A stretch of 64,000 bases of DNA from Halonotius sp046719765 (GCF_046719765.1 NZ_JABEBY010000014.1:1-64000), one strand, 5' to 3'; counted from the first letter of the stretch, positions 26,205-33,841 are shown. The notes: generated by a model not told the origin, from the sequence alone. Program-made: numbers and translations.

Positions 26205-26990
26205 ATGCCATGCGCCGAGGGCGACGACGGTGCGATCCACTACACACAGGCTGGCGAGAACCCCGACGCGCCAGCCGTTGTCTTCCTCGGCGATCTCGGC
26301 TTCAGCGCCTGGGGGTGGAGCTGGCAGTACGGCGCGCTCGCCGGCCCCTGCCGGGTCGTCGTCATCGACACCCGCGGCGCGGGCCGCTCGGACGCCCCCG
26401 CTGGCCCCTACGCGATGGCCGATCTCGTGGGCGATCTCGAAGCCGTCTTGGCCGACTGCAACATCCGAACAGCTCATCTCGTCGGCTGTGGGCTGGGCGG
26501 CGCGGTCGCGGTAGCGGCCGCCCGGCGGACGAACCGCGCGGAAAGCCTCACGTTGATCGGAACGCCACCGAGCGAGGAAGCGTTCGATCCCGAGCCACTC
26601 AGTGCCGATCCGAGCGACGAGGTTGGCCTGCGGGCGTCGACGACGAGCCTGCTGTCGGCGACGTTTTGTGAGCGCGAGGAGGCACCGATCGAGCAGATCA
26701 TCGAGTGGCGACGCGAGGAAGACGCGACGCCGGCCGCCCGAGAGGCCCAACTGGCCGCACTGGACGGATTCGATCCCGAACCGCTGTATGAGCTGACGCT
26801 CCCGGTTCGGGTCGTTGCCGGCGGGGAGGATCCGGTTGTCGACCCCGAGGCGAGCCGGCAGCTGGCCGAGGAGTTGCCAAACGGAGAGTTCACATCGTAT
26901 CCGGAGGCGAGTCATCTCGTGACGATCGAGCGGTCGGCCGCGCTCAACGATTTCCTGCTTGGGTTTATCGAGTCAGTCGACGATCGGTAA
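26205..26990 (+). CDS. alpha/beta-hydrolase fold protein lacking the nucleophile
   Basis: 261 residues with the alpha/beta-hydrolase arrangement: strand VVFLGDLG, VVVIDTRGAGRSDAP after strand 4, the elbow region HLVGCGLGGAVAVAA at 91-105, then a C-terminal LPVRVVAGGEDPVVDPEAS and SHLVTIERSAALNDFL with the expected acid and His. At the nucleophile elbow the pattern G-x-S-x-G reads G94-C95-G96-L97-G98, so the serine position is Gly, and the usual His-Gly of the oxyanion loop is Gly-Asp. The protein is probably not a classical esterase. The start ATG at 26205 is close to the divergent J-ferredoxin start (124 bases apart). Confidence 0.75.
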   Translation: MPCAEGDDGAIHYTQAGENPDAPAVVFLGDLGFSAWGWSWQYGALAGPCRVVVIDTRGAGRSDAPAGPYAMADLVGDLEAVLADCNIRTAHLVGCGLGGAVAVAAARRTNRAESLTLIGTPPSEEAFDPEPLSADPSDEVGLRASTTSLLSATFCEREEAPIEQIIEWRREEDATPAAREAQLAALDGFDPEPLYELTLPVRVVAGGEDPVVDPEASRQLAEELPNGEFTSYPEASHLVTIERSAALNDFLLGFIESVDDR

Positions 26991-27052
26991 TTTTGGCTGT
27001 TCACGGATTCCCGTCGGCGAATGCACGTGATTGAGCGACACTGGCTGGCTCC

Positions 27053-27096
27053 GAGGGAGCGGCAGCCCTCGCGGGCGACGCAAGGCACTTGCCGCC
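27053..27096 (+). other. two adjacent hairpins in the leader of the GATase gene
   Basis: CGAGGG (27053-27058) pairs with CCCTCG (27066-27071) around an 8-base loop. Immediately after, GGCG-AC-GCAAG (27074-27084) pairs with CTTGC-CGCC (27088-27096), with a two-base bulge and a 3-base loop. They end 20 bases before the ATG at 27117. They may be leader RNA structure; no known riboswitch class was recognised. Confidence 0.4.
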
Positions 27097-27116
27097 GGAC
27101 GACCGAGAGGCTGGCA

Positions 27117-27833
27117 ATGCGACGACCGCGGATCGCGCTGCTGGAGGCAGCGAACAACGACGACAACAACATCCGAAACTTCCGTCGAGAGCTCGACGCC
27201 GACCTCGTCGAGTTCGACGCCGCCAACGGCGACCTTCCGGCCTCGACAGCCGGCTACGACGCGATCGTCATCACCGGCTCACGGGCCTCAGTGTACTGGG
27301 ATGAGACATGGATCGACCCGCTGATCGAGTTCATTGCGACGGCCGTCGACGATGGCCTCCCGGCACTTGGCGTCTGTTACGGCCACCAGGCACTCGCGGA
27401 AGCGTTGGGCGGGCGGGTCGCCGGCATGGACGACTTCGAGTTGGGGTACAACGAGATCGAACGCGTCGGCGACGACGAACTGTTTGCGGGGATCGACGAG
27501 CGGTTCACCGTCTTCACGAGCCACGGCGACACGGTGGTCGACCTCCCACCGGGGGCGGAGCTGCTGGCCCGCAACGATCACGGCGTCCATGCCTTCCGAA
27601 AGGGCCACGCGTGGGGCGTCCAGTTCCACCCCGAGTACGACATGCAGACCGCCCGCGAGATCGCCGAGGACAAACGCGAGCGGGTCGGCGACGCCCAGGT
27701 CGACGCCGTCTTGGAGTCGATTACCTCCGACAACTACGAGGCGGCCTGCGAGGCCAAGGGGCTCTTCGAGAACTTTACGCAGTATGTTCGTGCGGTCACC
27801 GCCGAGAAGAACCGCGCCGAGGCCACAGCCTGA
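27117..27833 (+). CDS. type 1 glutamine amidotransferase (GMP synthase-like)
   Basis: 238 residues. Triad of class I glutaminases: nucleophile C87 in LGVCYGHQ, H171 and E173 in VQFHPEYD. The fold matches stand-alone GATase1 proteins resembling the GuaA amidotransferase domain but no synthetase partner is adjacent. The acceptor of the released ammonia is unknown; alternatives include gamma-glutamyl hydrolase-like activity on glutamyl amines. The open frame starts at 27021, but those 32 residues are basic and cover two hairpins, so the ATG at 27117 (MRRPRIALLEAAN) was chosen. A ferredoxin gene starts 38 bases downstream. Confidence 0.82.
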   Translation: MRRPRIALLEAANNDDNNIRNFRRELDADLVEFDAANGDLPASTAGYDAIVITGSRASVYWDETWIDPLIEFIATAVDDGLPALGVCYGHQALAEALGGRVAGMDDFELGYNEIERVGDDELFAGIDERFTVFTSHGDTVVDLPPGAELLARNDHGVHAFRKGHAWGVQFHPEYDMQTAREIAEDKRERVGDAQVDAVLESITSDNYEAACEAKGLFENFTQYVRAVTAEKNRAEATA

Positions 27834-27871
27834 CGGCGGGCTTAAGTAGCCGACAGCCCCGAATAGGCACA

Positions 27872-28192
27872 ATGGCGATCGATCCGAACTTTGACCAGAA
27901 CCGCGAGCGCGTCGGCGAGGAAAACGGGGTGACCGTCTGGGGCCCAGTCGACGAGCCCGAGCAGTTGGGGATCCACGGCACTCACGTCGCCGTCGACTAC
28001 GATATCTGTATCGCCGACGGCGCGTGTCTCGAAAACTGCCCGGTCGACGTGTTCACCTGGGTTGATACCCCCGGACACCCGAAAAGCGACGAGAAAGTCG
28101 AACCGACACGCGAATCCCAGTGTATCGACTGTATGCTCTGTGTTGATATCTGTCCGGTGGATGCGATCGATGTCGATGGCAGCCGGAAGTAG
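27872..28192 (+). CDS. Sulfolobus-type 3Fe-4S/4Fe-4S ferredoxin without the zinc site
   Basis: 106 residues. The sequence is collinear with the zinc-containing ferredoxin of Sulfolobus over its whole length (IDPNF near the N-terminus, LGIHGT, DYDICIADGAC, DTPGHP). Cluster motifs are C-x5-C-x3-C-P (residues 46, 52 and 56) and C-x2-C-x2-C-x3-C-P. It carries low-potential electrons, for example for 2-oxoacid oxidoreductases. Counting from the residue after Met, the zinc ligands His16, His19 and Asp76 of Sulfolobus are Glu16, Val19 and Glu76 here, and only His34 remains. It follows the GATase gene by 38 bases; a TATA-like TTAAGTA lies about 30 bases before the ATG. Confidence 0.9.
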   Translation: MAIDPNFDQNRERVGEENGVTVWGPVDEPEQLGIHGTHVAVDYDICIADGACLENCPVDVFTWVDTPGHPKSDEKVEPTRESQCIDCMLCVDICPVDAIDVDGSRK

Positions 28193-28222
28193 TCGATCGA
28201 TCCCTATCTCCTGTTTTTGAGG

Positions 28223-28942
28223 CTAAAGGCCGAGCAGATCGACAACAGCAACCGCGACGAAGCCGACCGACAGGAGCCATGCCGGCACATCGAGTCGGCT
28301 GAACTGGAGTCGTGGCAGCGTCGGATTCCACGCGAAACAGCGCGCCTGGAGAGCGACAGCCAGCTGATCGGAGCGGCGAAGCGCGCGATCGACCAGCAGC
28401 ACCGTGAGTCGCTGGCTGCGTTCCCACAGCGATCGGGTGTCGCCGTTGCGCGCCCGAATCGCATCCCGAACCGATCGGAGATCCGCTCGCAACACCGGCA
28501 CATAGCGGAACGTGAGCGCGACACCAACACCGAGCAGTTGCCCCGGCCGTCCAGGGATCGTCCGCTGGATCGCCGCCCGCGTCGCACGAATCGGCGTGGT
28601 ATGGATGTAGGCCGCGCTCACAAACAGGATCGGGACGATCCGCGCGACCGAACGCAACGAGACGAGCGCGGGATCGAGCCGAAGCCACGGCGGGCCGAGT
28701 GTCACCGCAGCAAGCACCGGCCCAAGTGCCAGAACAAGGAGCACGACCCAGTAGGCCCGCAGCACAACCCGAACCGACAGCTGGGCAAGCCGGAGAGAGC
28801 CGAGTCCGACGACGAACAACCCGAGCAGGTGTGGCGCGGTCGACGCTGTGAACGCCACGAGCGCGAAGGCAAACTGAACGGCCAGCTTCGTCCGTGGATC
28901 AAGCCGATGGACGAGCGTTGAGCCGGGCGTGTAGGTGAGCAT
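28223..28942 (-). CDS. bioN: ECF transporter transmembrane (T) component of the biotin system
   Basis: 239 residues. CbiQ/EcfT family: N-terminal YTPGSTLVHRLDPRTKL, several hydrophobic helices, and two cytoplasmic coupling helices containing short Ala-Arg-Gly type motifs (AIRARNGDTRSLWER; ALRRSDQLAVALQARCF). It links the ATPase to the substrate-binding BioY. The start lies three bases after the stop of the ATPase gene, so it is third in a bioY-bioM-bioN operon. Confidence 0.85.
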   Translation of the reverse strand: MLTYTPGSTLVHRLDPRTKLAVQFAFALVAFTASTAPHLLGLFVVGLGSLRLAQLSVRVVLRAYWVVLLVLALGPVLAAVTLGPPWLRLDPALVSLRSVARIVPILFVSAAYIHTTPIRATRAAIQRTIPGRPGQLLGVGVALTFRYVPVLRADLRSVRDAIRARNGDTRSLWERSQRLTVLLVDRALRRSDQLAVALQARCFAWNPTLPRLQFSRLDVPAWLLSVGFVAVAVVDLLGL

Positions 28943-28945
28943 CGT

Positions 28946-29647
28946 TCATCTCAGTGGTCGCACGTCAATCTCTGGAAGTCGATCTCGGGCCGCGTCCGGC
29001 GGGAGGTCGAAGCGAACCGAGCCCCCATGGAGCCCAACAACGCGATCAGCGCGGTCGAGGAGATCACGAAGCTCGTGGCTGACGACAATGATGCTCATGC
29101 CCGCCGCGTACCGGTCGTCAAGATGCGCCAGCACCGACTGCTGGGACGGCCAGTCGAGGCCGGTAAACGGCTCATCGAGCACGAGATGATCCGGCTCCAT
29201 TGCCACCGCGGCGGCGATAGCGACCCGGGCCTGTTCGCCACCCGATAAGGAATCGATGCGCTCGTCGCGGCGACCGTCCAGATTCACCGCCGCGAGCGCG
29301 TCGTCAACGCGGCGGTCGATCTCGTCGTGATCGAGTCCAAGGTTTTCGGGGCCGAAAGCCACGTCGGCACCGACGGTCGCGCCGACAAACCCCTCCCGCG
29401 GCGACTGAAACACCATTCCGACGCTGGTGCGGGCAGCAACCGGCTGGTCGGCCGCAGGTGTTCCGTTGACACGAACCTCGCCGTCGTCGGGTTCGAGCAG
29501 GGCGTTGAAATGCCGGACGAGTGTCGTCTTGCCGCTGCCGTTCGGGCCGGCAAGAACGACCCATTCGCCGTCATCGATCGTTAGCGACACGTCGTCGACG
29601 GCGGTCGTCTCGCCGAAGGAGTGTGTCAACTCCTCAACGGTGATCAT
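28946..29647 (-). CDS. bioM: ECF transporter ATPase of the biotin system
   Basis: 233 residues. ABC ATPase of energy-coupling factor type: Walker A GPNGSGKT at 34-41, Q-loop VFQSPREGF, signature LSGGEQARVAIA, Walker B HLVLDEPFTGLD, and the switch His in VVSHELRDLL. It overlaps the upstream bioY by four bases (ATGA) and is followed after three bases by bioN. Confidence 0.9.
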   Translation of the reverse strand: MITVEELTHSFGETTAVDDVSLTIDDGEWVVLAGPNGSGKTTLVRHFNALLEPDDGEVRVNGTPAADQPVAARTSVGMVFQSPREGFVGATVGADVAFGPENLGLDHDEIDRRVDDALAAVNLDGRRDERIDSLSGGEQARVAIAAAVAMEPDHLVLDEPFTGLDWPSQQSVLAHLDDRYAAGMSIIVVSHELRDLLDRADRVVGLHGGSVRFDLPPDAARDRLPEIDVRPLR

Positions 29648-30231
29648 CGTCGGTCAGCCAGGAGTTCCGTCCCGCCGGCAACGATCCCGGTCGTGATCGC
29701 CGCTTTGAGCAGATCACCGGCAGCGAACAGCGCCATGAACGACGCCGCCCGCGTGAGTGTCCACCCGTTGACGGTCGCAAGCCACGGCAGGCCGATCAGG
29801 TAGATGGCGACGAGGCCGGCCAGCAACGCGGCCGCTGTTGGAACCACCGAGAGCGTGTCAATCGGAGTCGGCGTCAGCGAGCGGTGGGCGACAGCACCGA
29901 TGACAACAGCGGCGACCGCAAAGCCGACGAGAAATCCGCCGGTCGGGCCGAACACGTAGCCAAGGCCGGCAGCCGCATTCGAGTACACCGGCGCGCCGGC
30001 CAACCCGACGAGGACGTACAGGCTGATCGAAAACCCACCCCACAGCGGGCCCAACAGGAGCCCGGCAAAGAAGATCCCAAACGGCTGGAAGGAGAAGGGG
30101 ACGCCGCCGGGAAGATCGATCGAGAACTGTGCAAGTACCGCGGTCAGCGCGGCGAGCATGACGGCCGCGCTCAGCTGTCTGACGGTGTCGGCATCGACGA
30201 GGTCGATCGACGCGGTCTCTTCGCGTGCCAT
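29644..30231 (-). CDS. bioY: biotin transporter BioY (S component)
   Basis: 195 residues with about six hydrophobic helices. BioY landmarks are visible: ALTAVLAQFSIDLPGGVPFS, QPFGIFFAGLLLGPLWGG, and YVLVGLAGAPVYSNAAAGLGY with GPTGGFLVGF. It binds biotin at the membrane and is energised by BioM/BioN encoded directly downstream. A BirA-type inverted repeat overlaps the promoter, which supports biotin repression. The specificity call is strengthened by that operator. Confidence 0.9.
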   Translation of the reverse strand: MAREETASIDLVDADTVRQLSAAVMLAALTAVLAQFSIDLPGGVPFSFQPFGIFFAGLLLGPLWGGFSISLYVLVGLAGAPVYSNAAAGLGYVFGPTGGFLVGFAVAAVVIGAVAHRSLTPTPIDTLSVVPTAAALLAGLVAIYLIGLPWLATVNGWTLTRAASFMALFAAGDLLKAAITTGIVAGGTELLADRR

Positions 30232-30245
30232 ATCCCACCCGGCGT

Positions 30246-30275
30246 CGTCAACCTGATTTAATCTGTTGGTTTACG
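30246..30275 (-). promoter_or_regulatory. BirA-type biotin operator overlapping the bioY TATA box
   Basis: On the plus strand CGTCAACC (30246-30253), 14 bases, then GGTTTACG (30268-30275). The two arms match as an inverted repeat in 7 of 8 positions. They agree with the known BirA consensus, GTAAACC, 14-16 bases, GGTTKAC. The spacer holds an A/T-rich TATA candidate (minus strand GATTAAAT), 25-33 bases before the bioY ATG, so repressor binding would block TBP. Confidence 0.75.
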
Positions 30276-30333
30276 GAACAGGCGTACTCGACGCCCGATC
30301 CCGAACGACACGAGAACACACCACAAAGACAGG

Positions 30334-30341
30334 TTTTTATA
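30334..30341 (+). promoter_or_regulatory. TATA element of the CMI4 gene
   Basis: TTTTTATA ends 24 bases before the ATG at 30366 and points to a leaderless transcript. Confidence 0.6.
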
Positions 30342-30365
30342 CACGTATCCGTTGGCATCCGATCC

Positions 30366-30965
30366 ATGGACGAGAAGACGGCGGAACTCCGGGACATCTT
30401 CATGGAGACGACCGACTCGGATACCGTCACCGAAACCCAATCGGAGTCGCCGGGCTCGCTGACCGACCAGCAGGAGGATGTCAGCGATCGACTGCGGACG
30501 CTCATCGAACGGATGGCCGAGCAGTATGACTTCGAGACAGCGTTGGAGATCGATGACCTGATCACGGTGTTACGTGGCTTCCACAACGGTGAGGACGACG
30601 AGACGATCGCGGCGACGCTGGACTGTGAGCCGGCGACCGTGCGACAGGCCCGACTCGACCTCCATCTGGTGCGGGAGGCCGAGCGTGACGCGCCCTTCGA
30701 GTTCGACCGACTGCGCCAACTGCTGGCGGAGGATGCGTCGCTCGAAGCGCGAGCAGCGGAGCTCGACGTGTCGGTCGAAACCGCCCGCCGGTACAGCGAG
30801 GTTGCCGCGGCCGACCGGCGATCGACGCGGGCCAACGACCGGTTCCGCGACGAGTTCGCCGAACTCCTGACCGACGCCGATCTCACGAATCGCCTCGCCG
30901 CCGACGCCCACGAGGACGGGCTGCAGGAGGCGACCGAGGATATGGAAACCGACGTGTCGTTCTGA
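30366..30965 (+). CDS. conditioned medium-induced protein 4 (CMI4) family
   Basis: 199 residues, highly acidic. The beginning MDEKTAELRDIF and the later helical blocks (LRTLIERMAEQYDF; GEDDETIAATLDCEPATVRQAR; EARAAELDVSVETARRYSEV) resemble the haloarchaeal protein described as induced by conditioned medium. The two HTH-like helices (DDETIAATLDCEPATVRQAR and LEARAAELDVSVETARRYSE) suggest DNA binding. The biochemical role is unknown. The start is set by the TATA element at 30334 and by the family N-terminus. The name is from memory of the family and not from a search. Confidence 0.7.
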   Translation: MDEKTAELRDIFMETTDSDTVTETQSESPGSLTDQQEDVSDRLRTLIERMAEQYDFETALEIDDLITVLRGFHNGEDDETIAATLDCEPATVRQARLDLHLVREAERDAPFEFDRLRQLLAEDASLEARAAELDVSVETARRYSEVAAADRRSTRANDRFRDEFAELLTDADLTNRLAADAHEDGLQEATEDMETDVSF

Positions 30966-31037
30966 GCCGCGACGGCTGCTCAAACGGGCCGATCGTTCTC
31001 CGAGGATTCAAATACCAAGCCGCGACCACCCGGAGCC

Positions 31038-31691
31038 GTGCCGACGTTCAGCGAACTGAGCCGGGCGGCATACTGTCCCCGCCAGCTCTACTACGCCCGC
31101 AAACACGACGAGGAAGAGCCGCCAGCGTCGGTCGCGGAGATCCAACAGCTCGCCGCTCGCTACCGCGAGCTCCGCACGGCCGACGACGAAACACTGGCGG
31201 CGTTGCCGATCGAGCGATCGCCGGCGGGCTACCGCGAAGCCCTCGATTCGCTGTCGACGCGACCAGTATGGGAGGGGCTCTGTGAACCTGCCGAGACCGA
31301 CTACTACGTTGAAGGGAAGGACTGTGCCGGAATACTCCACAAGATTCTCGCCGGTGATCCACCGACGCCGACGCTGATCTCGCCGGGGGAACCGCCGGAT
31401 GAGGGCGTCTGGAAACCCCAGACGGTGCGGGCGGTCGCCGCCGCCAAAGCTCTGGCCTGGGAGCGAGAACGGGAGATTCCCCGAACGCTCGTCGAGTATC
31501 CGGCCGTCGGCGTCGTTCGGGCGGTGCCGCTGACAACGCGGCGCACAGCCACCTACCGGCGGGTGTTGCGAACGGTGCGGGCGATGGATGGGCCGCCGCC
31601 GCGCGTCAACGACGACAGATGTGAGTCCTGTGAGTACCGGACAGAGTGTGGGGTGTCAACGCGGTCGCTAAAATCACTGCTCGGGTTGTGA
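31038..31691 (+). CDS. Cas4/Dna2-like DUF83 protein, not near any CRISPR array
   Basis: 217 residues from GTG 31038. N-terminal FSELSRAAYCPRQLYYAR is the Cas4 beginning with the first cluster Cys. The C-terminus has C-x2-C and a further Cys (RCESCEYRTECG), matching the distal ligands of the Fe-S cluster of Cas4-type PD-(D/E)xK nucleases. The central nuclease core is less clear: ALAWEREREIPRTLVEYPAVGVVRAVPL may hold the E-x-R/K region, but no firm Asp-Glu-Lys triad could be assigned. No cas genes or repeats are nearby, so a DNA-repair role is likely, if it is active. TATA-like TCAAATACC precedes the start. Confidence 0.7.
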   Translation: MPTFSELSRAAYCPRQLYYARKHDEEEPPASVAEIQQLAARYRELRTADDETLAALPIERSPAGYREALDSLSTRPVWEGLCEPAETDYYVEGKDCAGILHKILAGDPPTPTLISPGEPPDEGVWKPQTVRAVAAAKALAWEREREIPRTLVEYPAVGVVRAVPLTTRRTATYRRVLRTVRAMDGPPPRVNDDRCESCEYRTECGVSTRSLKSLLGL

Positions 31692-31696
31692 CCGAT

Positions 31697-32338
31697 TCAG
31701 TGCTCGGCGAGCCACGCTTCGATCTCATCGGCCAACGGGCCGCGACGATGGATCTCGGCGGTGGCAACGTTGACAACGGTGCTTTCGCCGCCCGGCGTCT
31801 CGCCGGTGTCGACGACAGCACCGACCGCGTCGGTGATCGACGCCGCAAGCGCGTCGACGCGGCGGACGCTCGGCGTGCCGCTTTCGTTCGCGCTGGTGGC
31901 GGTGATCGGGCCGGAACGGCGGGCTAGCTCGCGGGCGACAGCGTGGTCTGGGATGCGAATCCCGACGATGTCGCCGCCGTCGACCAGGATATCGGGAAAC
32001 ACGCCATCACGGTCGACAAGGACGGTCACCGGCCCCGGGAGAAAGCGGTCGCAGAACGCCGCCTCGCGGTCGGTCAGCGTGAGGGATGCAGCAAGCATCT
32101 CGCGGTCGGCAAAGCCAACCGACAGCGGCTTCGAGCGGGGCCGGCCCTTGATCTCGAAAACCTGCCTGACTGCGTCGGCATCGGTTGCGTTGGCTCCCAG
32201 TCCGTAGACGGTTTCAGTCGGGTAGACAACCGCCTTGCCCTGTGCAATCGCCGCGGCGGCCGCATCGAGCGCGTCGTCGACCGCCGAGGGGATCGTGTCG
32301 GCATCAGGGGCCGGATCGAAGCTGTCGGCAGGGGACAT
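31697..32338 (-). CDS. L-threonylcarbamoyladenylate synthase (Sua5/YrdC)
   Basis: 213 residues, a YrdC-only form without the Sua5 C-terminal domain. It makes threonylcarbamoyl-AMP from threonine, bicarbonate and ATP for the t6A37 modification of tRNA. Visible motifs: VVYPTETVYGLGANA, FEIKGRPRSKPLSVGF, FLPGPVTVLVDR, GIRIPDHAVARELARRSGPITATSAN (in separate blocks). The start MSPADSFDPAP at 32338 was chosen over a longer frame that would overlap the aIF5A promoter. It converges with the Cas4-like gene (5 bases between stops). Confidence 0.92.
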   Translation of the reverse strand: MSPADSFDPAPDADTIPSAVDDALDAAAAAIAQGKAVVYPTETVYGLGANATDADAVRQVFEIKGRPRSKPLSVGFADREMLAASLTLTDREAAFCDRFLPGPVTVLVDRDGVFPDILVDGGDIVGIRIPDHAVARELARRSGPITATSANESGTPSVRRVDALAASITDAVGAVVDTGETPGGESTVVNVATAEIHRRGPLADEIEAWLAEH

Positions 32339-32402
32339 ACCACAGGATCGCCGAGCGGGAAAAAAAGGGTGCTGATCGACCCCACCGGCGCGTTCCAAAC
32401 CG

Positions 32403-32408
32403 TTTATA
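32403..32408 (+). promoter_or_regulatory. TATA element of the aIF5A-agmatinase operon
   Basis: TTTATA ends 24 bases before the aIF5A ATG at 32433. Confidence 0.6.
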
Positions 32409-32432
32409 CTGGCTCCTCGAAAACATCGGGGC

Positions 32433-32807
32433 ATGCCACGAGAGCAGAAGCAGGTTCGTGATCTCCAGGAAGGCAGCTACGTGATGATGGATGATTCGCC
32501 GTGTAAGATCAACCACTACAGCACGGCCAAGCCGGGCAAACACGGCAGCGCAAAGGCCCGCGTCGAAGGCAAGGGCGTCTTCGACGACAAAAAGCGGAGC
32601 TTCAGCCAGCCCGTTGACGCGAAGGTCTGGGTGCCGATCATCGAGCGCAAACAGGGCCAGGTTGTCTCGGTGACCGGCGACGACGCCCAGGTGATGGATC
32701 TCGACACCTACGAGACGTTCACGATGCGGATCCCGGACGGCGAGGAGTTCGAAAGCGACCAGGATATCGAATACCTCGAATACGAGGGCCAGCGAAAGGT
32801 CGTGTGA
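32433..32807 (+). CDS. eif5a: translation initiation factor aIF5A
   Basis: 124 residues. It relieves ribosome stalling and depends on a hypusine-type modification. The modification loop STAKPGKHGSAKAR places the target at K36 (PGK-HG). The N-terminal SH3-like domain and the C-terminal OB fold (KQGQVVSVTGDDAQVMDL) are complete. Its stop TGA shares one base with the start of the agmatinase gene (TGATG), so the two are translationally coupled. Confidence 0.95.
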   Translation: MPREQKQVRDLQEGSYVMMDDSPCKINHYSTAKPGKHGSAKARVEGKGVFDDKKRSFSQPVDAKVWVPIIERKQGQVVSVTGDDAQVMDLDTYETFTMRIPDGEEFESDQDIEYLEYEGQRKVV

Positions 32808-33628
32808 TGTTTCCGGGCGCGACCGCCGACCGCGAAGCTGCTTCCTATGTGGTCGTCGGCGCGCCGCTGGACGCCACGACCACGTTCCAACCGGGTACCC
32901 GATTCGGGCCCGACGAAATCCGGCGATTCGCTCGTTCCTTCGCCGATTACGACCACCACACCGACCAGCAGTTCACCGAGCTTGGCGTCTATGACGCGGG
33001 CGACATACGGGCGTGGGACGATGTTGAAGCCTATCTCGACTACCTTGGCGGCCAGCTCCGCGATGTTGTCTGGGATGACGCCGTCCCGCTCGTGCTGGGC
33101 GGCGAGCACACGGTGACGGTTCCGGCTGTCAACGCGGTCGACCCCGATGTGTTCGTCTGTCTGGACGCCCATCTCGACCTCCGCGAAGCGTACGATGGCA
33201 GCGAATGGAGCCACGCGTGTGTGACAAACCACGCACTGGAGACAGCCGAGAAAGCAGTCATCCTCGGTGCACGCACCGGCTCGGAAACCGAGTGGGAGCG
33301 CGCCGGCGAGGCCGACGTAACGGTCGTCGAACCCGACGCCGTCGACGACTGGCTGGCCGATCCGCCCGATTTCGGCGACGAATCGGCGTATCTCAGCGTC
33401 GACATCGACGCCGCCGATCCGGGGTTCGCGCCGGGGACGGGAACGATGGAACCCGGCGGGCTGACGCCCCAGCAGTTGGGGGCCGCGGTGCGGACGGTCG
33501 CGCCGGCGTGTGCGGGTTTTGATGTCGTTGAGGTCAACGACCGCGACGACGGCCAGGCCGCCACCCTGGCGGGCAAACTGCTTCGGACGTTTGTGTATCA
33601 CCACGCAGCAGCGGATGAGAGTAGTTGA
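32807..33628 (+). CDS. speB: agmatinase/arginase-family ureohydrolase
   Basis: 273 residues. The binuclear Mn site is complete: GGEHT with H101, the D120-A-H122-L-D124 motif, and S-V-D199-I-D201. The family hydrolyses agmatine (or guanidino-butyrate and similar) to putrescine and urea. It is coupled to aIF5A through a TGATG overlap. Haloarchaeal aIF5A modification is reported to need agmatine-derived intermediates and to involve an agmatinase-like protein, so this enzyme probably serves that pathway. The ATG at 32807 follows a GTG at 32804 that would add one Met. Confidence 0.9.
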   Translation: MFPGATADREAASYVVVGAPLDATTTFQPGTRFGPDEIRRFARSFADYDHHTDQQFTELGVYDAGDIRAWDDVEAYLDYLGGQLRDVVWDDAVPLVLGGEHTVTVPAVNAVDPDVFVCLDAHLDLREAYDGSEWSHACVTNHALETAEKAVILGARTGSETEWERAGEADVTVVEPDAVDDWLADPPDFGDESAYLSVDIDAADPGFAPGTGTMEPGGLTPQQLGAAVRTVAPACAGFDVVEVNDRDDGQAATLAGKLLRTFVYHHAAADESS

Positions 33629-33783
33629 TAGCGACGGCGGACGAATAAGGCGGCCCTAAGGATAGTAAGCAACGGCGTCAGCAGCAGCCGTCAATCTGCG
33701 CACGATGGTACCGAGAGGGACACTCGCTGGTGTAGGGCAGACTGCGGTCGTTGTTGGAACTATCTGTAACAAGGAGAGAATCC
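33629..33783. other. intergenic region left of the TnpB element
   Basis: No gene is supported. The GC-rich part near 33640-33700 is followed by unremarkable sequence. The left border of the transposable element is somewhere in or near this stretch and could not be fixed. Confidence 0.4.
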
Positions 33784-33841
33784 CGGCGTTTACGCCGTCA
33801 CCAGAACTGCGTTCTGGTTGCCCGCCAGACGCAGTCTGGCG
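33784..33841. repeat. three consecutive hairpins in the left end of the element
   Basis: CGGCG-TTTA-CGCCG at 33784-33797, ACCAGAAC-TGC-GTTCTGGT at 33800-33818, and CGCCAGAC-GCA-GTCTGGCG at 33823-33841. All stems are perfect. The second and third share related bases (CCAGA, TCTGG), so they may have come from duplication. Confidence 0.7.

Noticed and set aside
31038..31691. A CRISPR locus around the Cas4-like gene
   Set aside because: No direct repeats with regular spacers and no other cas gene were seen in the surrounding bases.
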